Positions 25,029 to 32,868 of a stretch of DNA of 46,834 nucleotides are shown in pieces. The position numbers and the translations under genes are program-made. The notes beneath the pieces are model-generated. The model was not told the origin of the DNA. It saw nothing but the letters and a program-made list of their open reading frames with translations, and ran no database searches. Each line of letters begins with the position of its first letter. The first letter of the stretch is position 1. The stretch comes from Ignavibacteriota bacterium (GTDB taxonomy: Bacteria; Bacteroidota; Ignavibacteria; Tepidaquicellales; Tepidaquicellaceae): the NCBI GenBank assembly GCA_026390755.1, contig JAPLFI010000308.1, positions 1-46,834 on the forward strand, read 5' to 3'.

Positions 25029-25603
25029 CAATAATACTTTAAATTTAAACTGATATTGTATCTTGAATCACTGCTGAAATTATAATCAAACTTTAATCCG
25101 AATATTCCGAAAAATGTATATATTCCAACTTCTGCCGCCGCAGTGTTTTTATTTGTTCCCGTTTTGCTTTCGCGAATGTTATACTTCGCTCCGAGAGATA
25201 AAGAAAGATATTCACCGTATTCTGCAATCGGTATGTATCCCCTGACGCCGGTTCCCAGGTTGAACCTGCTTAAATCCGATAATTTGTATGCCGATATTGT
25301 CCACTCAGGATCTGCGAATATTTCAACTGAGCCGCCGTATCTCCTTACGGGATTCACTTTAAAAAAAGATACGGAACTAACAAGTTTATTCGCGTTAAAG
25401 GAATAGTTTAACGGAGAGATGTGCCAGCGAAATCCGAATTGTAATCTTGCATCAATGTAATTCCTGTCCTGAAAAAATACAGGTGAAGGTACAGCCTGTG
25501 TGAGCGTCCAGGTTATCCACTCAACAGCCTTTTTATTCTGCGCATGCGCGGGAAAAGAAAAAGTGATAACTGCGAGTAAAATTATTAGTTTAATGTAATT
25601 CAT
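25028..25603 (-). CDS. Predicted small outer-membrane beta-barrel
   Basis: 191 residues from ATG 25603. Signal peptide MNYIKLIILLAVITFSFPAHA. The mature part is a run of amphipathic beta strands (LQFGFRWHISPLNYSFN, RRYGGSVEIFADPEWTI, SLSLGAKYNI, FGLKFDYNF), ending in SLNLKYY with a terminal aromatic, the usual mark of an outer-membrane barrel of about eight strands. I do not recognise a named family. The stop overlaps the start of the MBL-fold lipoprotein, so the two are one unit and probably act together at the outer membrane. Confidence 0.68.
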   Translation of the reverse strand: MNYIKLIILLAVITFSFPAHAQNKKAVEWITWTLTQAVPSPVFFQDRNYIDARLQFGFRWHISPLNYSFNANKLVSSVSFFKVNPVRRYGGSVEIFADPEWTISAYKLSDLSRFNLGTGVRGYIPIAEYGEYLSLSLGAKYNIRESKTGTNKNTAAAEVGIYTFFGIFGLKFDYNFSSDSRYNISLNLKYY

Positions 25604-25690
25604 CTTAAATATCAAACGTGAATTTAGTCAATTTAATTCGTAAATTCGTGATATAATAACAAAACCGTTGAGTTATGTATTAAAAGTTTT

Positions 25691-25849
25691 GGCTGTATTC
25701 TAATATTGAATAGATATGTGTAATAAAAAGAAGTTACACAGAGCTCACAGAGAAAACGCAGAGTTACACAGAGAAGAACTTTTTGAGAATAAGAGCAAAA
25801 CCTATTTTTTAGTGATAATGTTTTATCTACCCATTTTTATAATACAGCC
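25691..25849. mobile_element. MITE-like element, copy 2
   Basis: 159 bp with the same ends as the copy at 11766: GGCTGTATTCTA (25691-25702) and TATAATACAGCC (25838-25849). The interior is closely similar over its whole length apart from the missing 19-bp palindrome. The 8-bp flanks no longer match exactly (AAAGTTTT and AAGAGTTC), so this copy appears older. The 62-codon frame inside is not a gene. Directly after it, 25858-25905 is a degenerate match to 24013-24060. Confidence 0.7.
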
Positions 25850-26017
25850 AAGAGTTCTTAAAATCTGTGAATCTGCGGCAGCCGCTCTTAGCTTTTATCT
25901 ATAAATTCGGGTCAAAAGCTCTTCATTCTTTATCCGTGTTTTAGATGTATAAAAATAGCGGCTGAAATTCAGAACAAATTCCATATTTTTACGTAATTAA
26001 GATAAACAGTATTAACT

Positions 26018-27127
26018 TTGAATGCATCAGAATCAAATAAAACCGAAGAACCCGGACTGCGGAGTACGATAAAATCAGATTTATACCGTGATGATTTTTT
26101 CCGTTCATTCACGAGGGATATTAAGGATCTAAAGGAGTTTTACATCAACTCCGAAAAGAAAAAACGTTTAAGCGGTATGAATCCGCTGAAACGATTTATT
26201 GTTATGATTTGGTGGATTCTAAAAAGTATGATTCTGAAACTCACCCCGATGAGGAGATTTTTACTTCTTTTCGGAATCGTCCTGCTTTTATCAGCCGGGG
26301 TTGTGTCTCCTTTCTCCGACGAGGAAACTAATATTTTATTTAACAGAAGTGTCTTAGGCGGAGCGCTTATTGTTTTTGTACTTATGCTTGAGCTTAAAGA
26401 TAAGCTCCTAGCTCACGATGAACTTGCCGCCGGTCGAAAGATTCAGGAAGCGCTCCAGCCCGAACAAAGTCCTTATATCGAAGGATGGACTGCATGGCTG
26501 TTCACGCGTCCCGCTAACGAGGTGTGCGGAGATCTTGTTGATTTCATAAATGTTAATAATGAACGAACGGGTGTGATTATGGCTGATGTAGCCGGGAAAG
26601 GACTGAATGCGGCTCTTCTTACTACTAAACTTCAGGCAACTATCAGAGCGCTTGCGGCTGACTATGATGCGCAGACGCTTATTGCCAAGGTTAATAACAC
26701 GTTTCACCGCGATAGTTTAAGGAATATTTTCGCTTCGTTGATTTATGTCGAGTTATCTCCCTGCTCGGGAGTGGCAAAAATTGTCAACGCCGGCCATCTT
26801 CCTCCCCTGATTATAAGATCCGGACTAATCAATGAAATGGATAAAGGCGCTACCGCTTTAGGGCTTATGAAAGATGCAGTTTATCGCATGCAAACTACGG
26901 AACTTCATACGGGAGATGTGATTCTTGCATATTCCGACGGCGTAACCGAGTCAAAAAATTCTAAGAGTGAATTTTACGGTAAAGAAAAATTTTTAAAACT
27001 TATGAATCTTATTAAATACCTGCCTGTAAAGGAAATGGGCGAATCGATAGTAAATGCCGTAAGTGAGTTCGAAGGCGATGAGCGCTCAAATGACGACCTC
27101 TCTCTAATTATTCTGAAAAAAATGTAA
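26018..27127 (+). CDS. Membrane SpoIIE/RsbU-type PP2C phosphatase
   Basis: 369 residues from TTG 26018; the next in-frame ATG is codon 54 and would remove a plausible N-terminal segment. Residues about 81-97 and 111-126 are transmembrane helices. From about 135 the PP2C (SpoIIE) domain follows: AAGRKIQEALQPE, PANEVCGDLVDFIN (the GDxxD metal site), GVIMADVAGKGLNAALLTTK, NAGHLPPLII, ILAYSDGVTES and SNDDLSLIIL. Such proteins dephosphorylate anti-anti-sigma factors in partner-switching networks. No kinase or STAS partner is adjacent, so the target is unknown. TTG use makes the precise start uncertain. Confidence 0.87.
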   Translation: MNASESNKTEEPGLRSTIKSDLYRDDFFRSFTRDIKDLKEFYINSEKKKRLSGMNPLKRFIVMIWWILKSMILKLTPMRRFLLLFGIVLLLSAGVVSPFSDEETNILFNRSVLGGALIVFVLMLELKDKLLAHDELAAGRKIQEALQPEQSPYIEGWTAWLFTRPANEVCGDLVDFINVNNERTGVIMADVAGKGLNAALLTTKLQATIRALAADYDAQTLIAKVNNTFHRDSLRNIFASLIYVELSPCSGVAKIVNAGHLPPLIIRSGLINEMDKGATALGLMKDAVYRMQTTELHTGDVILAYSDGVTESKNSKSEFYGKEKFLKLMNLIKYLPVKEMGESIVNAVSEFEGDERSNDDLSLIILKKM

Positions 27128-27211
27128 TCTACTTAGCCGAAGCGGGTTTGTTTCTTCTTTATACAAATCTAAGAATAACGCCTGCTCATTTCCATTTGTA
27201 TTGTTACATAA

Positions 27212-27556
27212 TTAATATAATAATTGTCCGTTCTTTTTCAACTCCGTCAAATGCATATCCAATAATTCTTTTAAGTCTTGATTAATTTCTTTTGGAGATT
27301 CTGTGTCTTGTACATCAAGTTCATCAAATATTTTAAATTCAAAATTTTCTAAACCCAGGTTATTCCAATCGTTTTGTAAATTTTTATTTGAGTGCATTCC
27401 TGCTTTTAGTTGAAATATGTCTGAGTTAAAAGCCCGATCCAAGTCGGAAGATGTTTTAAGATAAATTCTGTTTTCCTTTTTGTTAATTATTTGGAAAATA
27501 CCCGCTCTGAATTTCATTAATTTGTATTCGTTTCTTATTTCTTTTTTTGTCTTCAT
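27212..27556 (-). CDS. GIY-YIG-like nuclease family protein
   Basis: 114 residues. The arrangement AGIFQIINKKENRIYLKTSS, DLDRAFNSDIFQLKAGMHSN, KNLQNDWNNLGLENFEFKIFDEL matches small bacterial proteins annotated as GIY-YIG nucleases. GIF and RIYL stand where GIY and YIG are expected. The catalytic Arg and Glu of true GIY-YIG enzymes are not clearly placed, and the GIY/YIG Tyr residues are changed, so it may be a non-catalytic relative. No partner genes are evident. It is convergent with the phosphatase gene. Confidence 0.72.
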   Translation of the reverse strand: MKTKKEIRNEYKLMKFRAGIFQIINKKENRIYLKTSSDLDRAFNSDIFQLKAGMHSNKNLQNDWNNLGLENFEFKIFDELDVQDTESPKEINQDLKELLDMHLTELKKNGQLLY

Positions 27557-27838
27557 ACGATTGTATTACTATTAAGGTCATTTTGTGTCAGAACCTGACC
27601 GATAACCTGATAATAGTATGATAAATACCATTCTTTTTTGGAAACATACCGGTTTATAAAAATAAATGAAACTTATAATTTTACGATAACGGGATGTATA
27701 AATCTGCAAATATCCGGGGATCTTATTATTTATACCTGACCCAATAAAGAAAAATGAGCAATAAACTACTCATATATCACCTAACGATTGCTCTGCACAG
27801 CTATTTCTTTGATATTTTTATTATTTTTAGCTTGCCGC

Positions 27839-29077
27839 TTATTTGATTAATAACATAGATTTAGCTGAAGTGTATTCATTCGTTGTCAGTCTATATAAGT
27901 AAACACCGCTCGGGAGTTGTGAGCCGTCGAATGCCGCTGTATATGTCCCTGGTTTCAAAGTTTCATTTACAAGCGTGGCAACTTCCTTACCAAGCAAATC
28001 AAAGATTTTCAGAGACGAAAAACCGGCAACGGACAACTGAAAACTAATTTTTGTTGTTGGGTTAAACGGGTTCGGATAGTTTTGGGATAATGAAAATGAA
28101 GACGGTATTTCTGTGCTGATGTTATTCACACTATTTATTATTTCCGATAGCGGACGGCGCCAGACGGAAATATCAATTATTCCGGCGAAGATATAATTAT
28201 TTGCTATTAATAATGCTCTTACATGTGGATAAGCAGGAAATCCTTGATTTATTTCAGTCCAGCTTGTACCGTTATTAGTGGATAGAAAAACGCCATAACC
28301 AGGTATCCCCCCTCCACCCGCAAAAATATTATTTCCTGTTACCGCAAAGGTATTAACATATAGAGAACTCAAACTAATTTGAGCCCAGTTCATACCATTA
28401 TTAGTGGTTACATAATTGCCAAAACCATTTGTGCCCGCAAAAATATTATTTCCTGATACCCCAAGAGAAATCACCTGTTCACTAATCAAACCAACTTGTG
28501 TCCAGTCTGTACCGTTATTAGTGGATAGACAAACGCCATAGCCATTTGTGCCCGCAAAAATATTATTTCCGCTCACTGCAAGGCTATAAACAGTTTTATT
28601 ATTCAAAGAAGTATGAATCCAGTTCGTGCCATTATTTGTTGAGCGATAAACGCCGGAATCATGCGTCCCTGCAAAAACATCAGTTCCAAGTATTGCAAGA
28701 GCTTGAATAGTAAGGTTATTTAAGCCGGTTAAAGTCCAGCTTGTGCCGTTGTTTGTGGAGCGATAGAAGCCTTTGCCATTGTAAACCACCCCCGCAAAAA
28801 TATTGTTACCAAGTGTCGCAACATCCCCAACCTCACAATTGTTTAACGCAGTTTGGGTCCAGTTTTCACCATTATTTGTAGATAGATATACACCCGTCAG
28901 ACTAGGGTAATTCCCTGTCCCTGCAAATATATTATTACCACTGATTGCAAGACCATTAACTGACAGACTTGTTCCCATTCCATTTGGCATCTGCACCCAC
29001 TGCGCCATACAATTTTCAATATATAATGTACAATGTACAATTAGAACAAGAGCAAATGTGTAAATTAATTTTTTCAT
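27839..29077 (-). CDS. T9SS-secreted six-repeat Asp-box propeller
   Basis: 412 residues. Signal peptide about 1-25 (LIYTFALVLIVHCTLYIENC). There are six Asp-box repeats (STNNGENWTQTALNN, STNNGTSWTLTGLNN, STNNGTNWIHTSLNNK, STNNGTDWTQVG, TTNNGMNWAQIS, STNNGTSWTEINQGF) with the linker GNNIFAGTxGYGV, predicted as a beta-propeller. A T9SS sorting domain closes the protein (QNYPNPFNPTTKISFQLSVA, LKIFDLLGKEVATLVNE, GVYLYRLTTNEYTSAKSMLL). It is a paralogue of the genes at 18775 and 44527. A direct-repeat block (29374-29446) lies about 300 bp upstream. Confidence 0.86.
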   Translation of the reverse strand: MKKLIYTFALVLIVHCTLYIENCMAQWVQMPNGMGTSLSVNGLAISGNNIFAGTGNYPSLTGVYLSTNNGENWTQTALNNCEVGDVATLGNNIFAGVVYNGKGFYRSTNNGTSWTLTGLNNLTIQALAILGTDVFAGTHDSGVYRSTNNGTNWIHTSLNNKTVYSLAVSGNNIFAGTNGYGVCLSTNNGTDWTQVGLISEQVISLGVSGNNIFAGTNGFGNYVTTNNGMNWAQISLSSLYVNTFAVTGNNIFAGGGGIPGYGVFLSTNNGTSWTEINQGFPAYPHVRALLIANNYIFAGIIDISVWRRPLSEIINSVNNISTEIPSSFSLSQNYPNPFNPTTKISFQLSVAGFSSLKIFDLLGKEVATLVNETLKPGTYTAAFDGSQLPSGVYLYRLTTNEYTSAKSMLLIK

Positions 29078-29743
29078 TTTGATTTTTTATTTTGTTATGT
29101 TTTGAAATACACGTTATACGTTTTGCGTGTAACGAGTTTATTTTCGGATGGTTTCTTTGAATTGATGTTAGATATAGTAATAGGAAGTGCTGTGACTTGC
29201 TTTCCCGGACTTGCCGTAATTACCCATATTAAATTTTTCATATTAACAGTAACCATTTATTTATTCAGACAATAGTTATCTGCTCCCTCCCTCTGTTAAT
29301 AATAATACGCTATCGGGAACTTAACAAATATAATGGAAATAAAAAGTATCTTTATTTTTATTTTGTTTGCGCGCATTGCGTCATAAATGATGTAACCATG
29401 GGGAGCTAAAAAAGAAGTCGTTGCGTTATAAATGATGTAACCGTATATAGGTGTATTTTCATAAAAACAGTAACCAAATGATTAAATATTTCGCGGGCTG
29501 TCTTTAGTTTATCGTTGGTGATGCGTTAGTTTTCATATTGAATAAAAAAGAAAACTTATCTTCCGCTAAAATCGGTTAAATATACTGACCTTCTGTTAAT
29601 GCAGTCGGGTCATTAATATCAAGAGGCAAAAAGAACCTTCAAAAGCTCTTTGTGAACTATAATAAACGATGATTTAAATAAATTCCATTTTTAACCGAAG
29701 GTTTTTTGAAATCTTTGTGTCTAACATATAAAATAATCAAAAG
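29078..29743. other. Long intergenic region with a paired direct-repeat block
   Basis: 666 bp between two divergent transcripts. It holds an inverted repeat near 29112-29136 (CGTTATACG ... CGTGTAACG, imperfect) and the direct-repeat block at 29374-29446 (listed separately). I find no coding frame except the 46-codon one starting at 29744. No RNA gene is recognisable. Confidence 0.5.
29374..29446. repeat. Paired direct repeats, block 1
   Basis: Two copies of a roughly 25-bp unit, beginning CATTGCGTCATAAATGATG at 29374 and CGTTGCGTTATAAATGATG at 29419, each continuing into TAACC. Their starts are 45 bp apart. The same two-unit block, with the same unit order, recurs at 39892-39963. Possible operator for a dimeric or paired regulator, or a dispersed repeat. 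Confidence 0.7.
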
Positions 29744-29881
29744 ATGAATTGCAAAGAATTACATAAATTAATTATCAAATTCACTGAAAAAGAGTTAACG
29801 CCTGAAAAAGAGAATGAATTACAAGAGCATATTAAAGAACGAAAACCTGCTTTAACATCGGAACAAAAAGAAGGGTTTTAA
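29744..29881 (+). pseudogene. Degenerate anti-sigma-like micro-ORF (45 residues)
   Basis: ATG at 29744 opens 45 codons ending in TAA. The product begins MNCKELHKLIIKFTEKELTP and continues to HIKERKPALTSEQKEGF. It matches the first half of a zinc-binding anti-sigma domain, in which an early Cys is followed by a helix and then HxxxCxxC. Here the His is kept (HIKE), but the two following Cys positions read ERKP, and the rest of the protein is missing. No ECF sigma gene lies upstream and no transmembrane segment follows. It sits 42 bp before a TonB-type barrel, the usual neighbourhood of such regulators. It is probably a truncated remnant, though a real microprotein cannot be excluded. Confidence 0.5.
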
Positions 29882-29923
29882 AAAAATCAACTCATATAAA
29901 TTCGATAATATCAAAATAAAAAA

Positions 29924-32404
29924 ATGAAAAACAATTTAATATTAAACAGAATAATAGTGTTACTGCTTTTTGCAATAATATTCAACTATAATACATACGC
30001 TCAGAATAAGACCGGCGAAGAAGCAGGCACAGGTATCATAAAAGGTAAAGTATTTGACAAAGAATCCTCTGCTCCGCTTGTATCGGCAACAATACAGCTA
30101 TTCGACGCAAAAGACTCGACTTTAATTAACGGTGCAGAAACAAATTCCAAAGGTGAATTTAATATTGAAATTCCCTGCGGCAGATATAATATGAAAATCA
30201 GTTATATCAGCTATAGCACCGCAATCTTTAACGGTATCCTGATAAATTCCAAAACAGCCGTTCACGATGCAGGTTCGATTATGCTTAAATCAAGTATTAC
30301 CACAACCGATGTAATTGAAGTCACAGCAGAGCAGAGTTTTATGGAGACTCAGCTTGATAAGAAAGTTTTTAACGTGGAAAAAAGCCTCGTTTCTCAGGGC
30401 GGTACGGCAACAGATGTATTGAAAAACATTCCATCGGTTACGGTAGATGCAGACGGAAATGTCAGTTTACGCGGCAGTACAAATGTTAAATTCCTTGTGA
30501 ACGGAAAACAATCAGGTCTTATCGGCAGTGATCCCGCAAATTCATTACAGCAAATTTCCGCAAATTCAATCGAAAGAATAGAGGTCATAGATAATCCCTC
30601 TGCCAAATATGACCCCGACGGTATGTCAGGAATAATTAATATCGTGATGAAAAAAAGTGAGGATGCAGGTTATAATGCAAGCATTACACTAAACGGCGGA
30701 ACGGGAGATAAATATAATCCTTCGTTTAATATCAATTATAAAAATAAGTCTTTTAACATTTACGGAAGTTATAATTACAGATTGTTCAATATGTCCGGCA
30801 ACAACGTCAGTTCAAGACAAAACACGTTCGGGGACTCATCATTTTATTTCGACCAGAATTCTTCTCAGAATTTTAAAATGGCGGGAAATATGGCTAATTT
30901 CGGTTTTGATTATTCAATAGATAATAAGAACACATTAAGCCTCAGCGGTACATATAATAACAGGGACAGATCATCAATCCAGACTTTGCTGTTTAAAGAT
31001 ATAAACTCGACAGGAAATACAACGTCACAATACACGAGATACAATAATGAAGTACATAACGGGACTGCCCTTGCTTTTACTTTAAGCTTTGACCATAAAT
31101 TTGATAAACCGAAACAGGATTTGTCAGGATCAGTATTTTTTTCGAGCAATACCGACAACGGAACTTTGAACATTAATCAGCAGAATTATCTACCGGCAGA
31201 CAATCCTCTGCTTCAGAACAATTATACAAACGGAAAATATACACTCGGCTCAGTTCAGTTTGATTATTATCAGCCGCTCGGTAATGATTTAAAAAGCGAT
31301 TCAAGGTTGGAATTCGGTTACAAAGGAACTTTAAGAAATACAAGTTCTGATTTCAGGTCCGAAACTTTTGAGGATATTCAAAATGCATTTTTGCCTGATG
31401 TTAATCTGAATAATAATTTTGAATATAAAGAACAAATACATTCCTTTTACGGATTATATGTAAATAATTATAAAGACTTTAAATATCAGGCAGGTTTGCG
31501 GCTGGAAGAAGCTATAACATCGTCGGATTTAATTAATACAAACCAGACTTACAGCGATAATTACTTTAGTTTTTTCCCGAGTTTTTATATATCGCAAAAA
31601 TTTGCATCAACTAACGAAATTCAACTTAACTACAGCCGAAGAATCAACAGGCCGAACATGCATGTGCTGAACCCGTTTATTGATTATTCCGATCCTTATA
31701 ACCTCAGACAGGGTAATCCGAATCTGAAACCCGAATATATTAATTCATTCCAGCTTGGTTATATGAAATATTTTGATTTCGCTTCTGTTACGTCTTCGGT
31801 TTTTTACAAGCAAATAAACGATATGATTTCGAGGATAACTACGGTTGACAACACAGGTATCTCTATGACAACTTATGATAATCTCAATAGTGCAAATTCT
31901 TATGGTCTGGAATTTACCGTTAACGGTAATCCGTTGAAATGGTGGAACTTCAATGCTAATGCAACATATTTCAGAACTATAATAAACGGCAGTGACGTGA
32001 ATGCCGCTCTTAATAACGATAACTACAGTTACACCGCTAAACTGACTTCTAATTTTTCTGTATTCAAATTATTTGATTTGCAGGTTGCCTATAATTTCCA
32101 GGGACCTACGATTCTTGCGCAGGGCAGAATGGACCCTGTACAGTCTTTCGATATGGCAATAAAGAAAGATATCCTCGATAATAGAGGCAGTATAGGTTTC
32201 AGAGTCAGCGATTTATTCAACCAGATAAAATATTCAAGCCAGACAAGCGGTCCGGGGTTCACACAGGATATGACAAGGGTCAGAGATTCCAGAGTTGCAT
32301 TTTTAACCTTCTCTTACAGGCTTGGCAGTGATGGTCAGAAGAATAAACCGACCAGGAAAGAGAAGCCAGCAGATGAAAACAATAATAACGAAAGCGATTA
32401 TTAA
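29924..32404 (+). CDS. TonB-dependent-receptor-type barrel with carboxypeptidase-regulatory domain
   Basis: 826 residues. Signal peptide about 1-26. Residues about 38-125 are a CarboxypepD_reg-like domain (GIIKGKVFDKESSAPLVSAT, AGSIMLKSS). The plug lies at about 130-245 (VFNVEKSLVSQGGTATDVLK, NIPSVTVDADGNVSLRGSTN, IERIEVIDNPSAKYDPDG, MSGIINIVMKK). The rest is an OMP_b-brl_3-like barrel rich in Asn, Tyr and Ser. After the last strand (FLTFSYRLG) there is a charged tail (DGQKNKPTRKEKPADENN), so the terminal aromatic is only the final Tyr. Proteins with this layout are widespread in Bacteroidota and their ligands are mostly unknown. A vestigial anti-sigma-like frame lies 42 bp upstream. Confidence 0.9.
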   Translation: MKNNLILNRIIVLLLFAIIFNYNTYAQNKTGEEAGTGIIKGKVFDKESSAPLVSATIQLFDAKDSTLINGAETNSKGEFNIEIPCGRYNMKISYISYSTAIFNGILINSKTAVHDAGSIMLKSSITTTDVIEVTAEQSFMETQLDKKVFNVEKSLVSQGGTATDVLKNIPSVTVDADGNVSLRGSTNVKFLVNGKQSGLIGSDPANSLQQISANSIERIEVIDNPSAKYDPDGMSGIINIVMKKSEDAGYNASITLNGGTGDKYNPSFNINYKNKSFNIYGSYNYRLFNMSGNNVSSRQNTFGDSSFYFDQNSSQNFKMAGNMANFGFDYSIDNKNTLSLSGTYNNRDRSSIQTLLFKDINSTGNTTSQYTRYNNEVHNGTALAFTLSFDHKFDKPKQDLSGSVFFSSNTDNGTLNINQQNYLPADNPLLQNNYTNGKYTLGSVQFDYYQPLGNDLKSDSRLEFGYKGTLRNTSSDFRSETFEDIQNAFLPDVNLNNNFEYKEQIHSFYGLYVNNYKDFKYQAGLRLEEAITSSDLINTNQTYSDNYFSFFPSFYISQKFASTNEIQLNYSRRINRPNMHVLNPFIDYSDPYNLRQGNPNLKPEYINSFQLGYMKYFDFASVTSSVFYKQINDMISRITTVDNTGISMTTYDNLNSANSYGLEFTVNGNPLKWWNFNANATYFRTIINGSDVNAALNNDNYSYTAKLTSNFSVFKLFDLQVAYNFQGPTILAQGRMDPVQSFDMAIKKDILDNRGSIGFRVSDLFNQIKYSSQTSGPGFTQDMTRVRDSRVAFLTFSYRLGSDGQKNKPTRKEKPADENNNNESDY

Positions 32405-32610
32405 ACCGGAACTTATGAAGAATGTTTAAGATAGCGGGTATTCCATTTTTAAAATTACATTTTATCTATGACAAAAAATAAAAAAATACGACCTTAAGAC
32501 TTTTCGTAAATCGATAGCTGCAAATTTAATTGATATAGGGATGGGGATGGATGAATTGAGAGGGTAATAAAGATTATAAAATAGAAAAATTGCTAACGGA
32601 TTTTCGTATA
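32405..32610. other. Intergenic DNA up to the tRNA fragment
   Basis: No coding frame or RNA gene is visible. Near its end, 32591-32600 reads TGCTAACGGA, a decamer that recurs twice in tandem at 44103-44124 upstream of the intact tRNA-Asp. Confidence 0.4.
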
Positions 32611-32650
32611 AAAAACAAGCCCCGATAAATTATTGATTTATCCGGGCTTG
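32611..32650 (-). terminator. Terminator beside tRNA-Asp fragment
   Basis: ACAAGCCCCGATAAAT pairs with ATTTATCCGGGCTTGT (one mismatch) around a 5-nt loop. On the minus strand it is followed by TTTTTTAT. It stands in the same place relative to the tRNA fragment as the terminator at 43841 does to the intact tRNA, but its stem sequence differs. Confidence 0.7.
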
Positions 32651-32697
32651 TTTGCGGAACCGACGAGACTCGAAATCGCGACCTCCTGAGTGACAGT
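32651..32697 (-). pseudogene. 3' fragment of tRNA-Asp (candidate attachment site)
   Basis: 47 bp that match the intact tRNA-Asp gene at 43884-43930 with a single mismatch, in the same orientation. The fragment covers the 3' acceptor arm, T arm, variable loop, 3' side of the anticodon stem and part of the anticodon loop. Homology stops at the anticodon loop and the 5' half is missing, so it cannot make a tRNA. Such 3'-half copies are the typical remains of site-specific integration into a tRNA gene. Confidence 0.85.
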
Positions 32698-32868
32698 AAG
32701 TCCAGGGAAATAAAAACTGCGAAATTTGACCGTTTTTACGGTTTATTACTCCCTAAATTGCCCCTTTTTTGTCAAAAGTGCTGACAAATTTGACAATTAT
32801 TGAAATACACAATTTGTAGCCAATTGCTTCCCGGATTTTTTATCAAAACCATATCGAATAATACAATG

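Noticed and set aside
32651-32697. A second functional tRNA-Asp
   Set aside because: The 5' half (acceptor strand, D arm and half of the anticodon arm) is absent.
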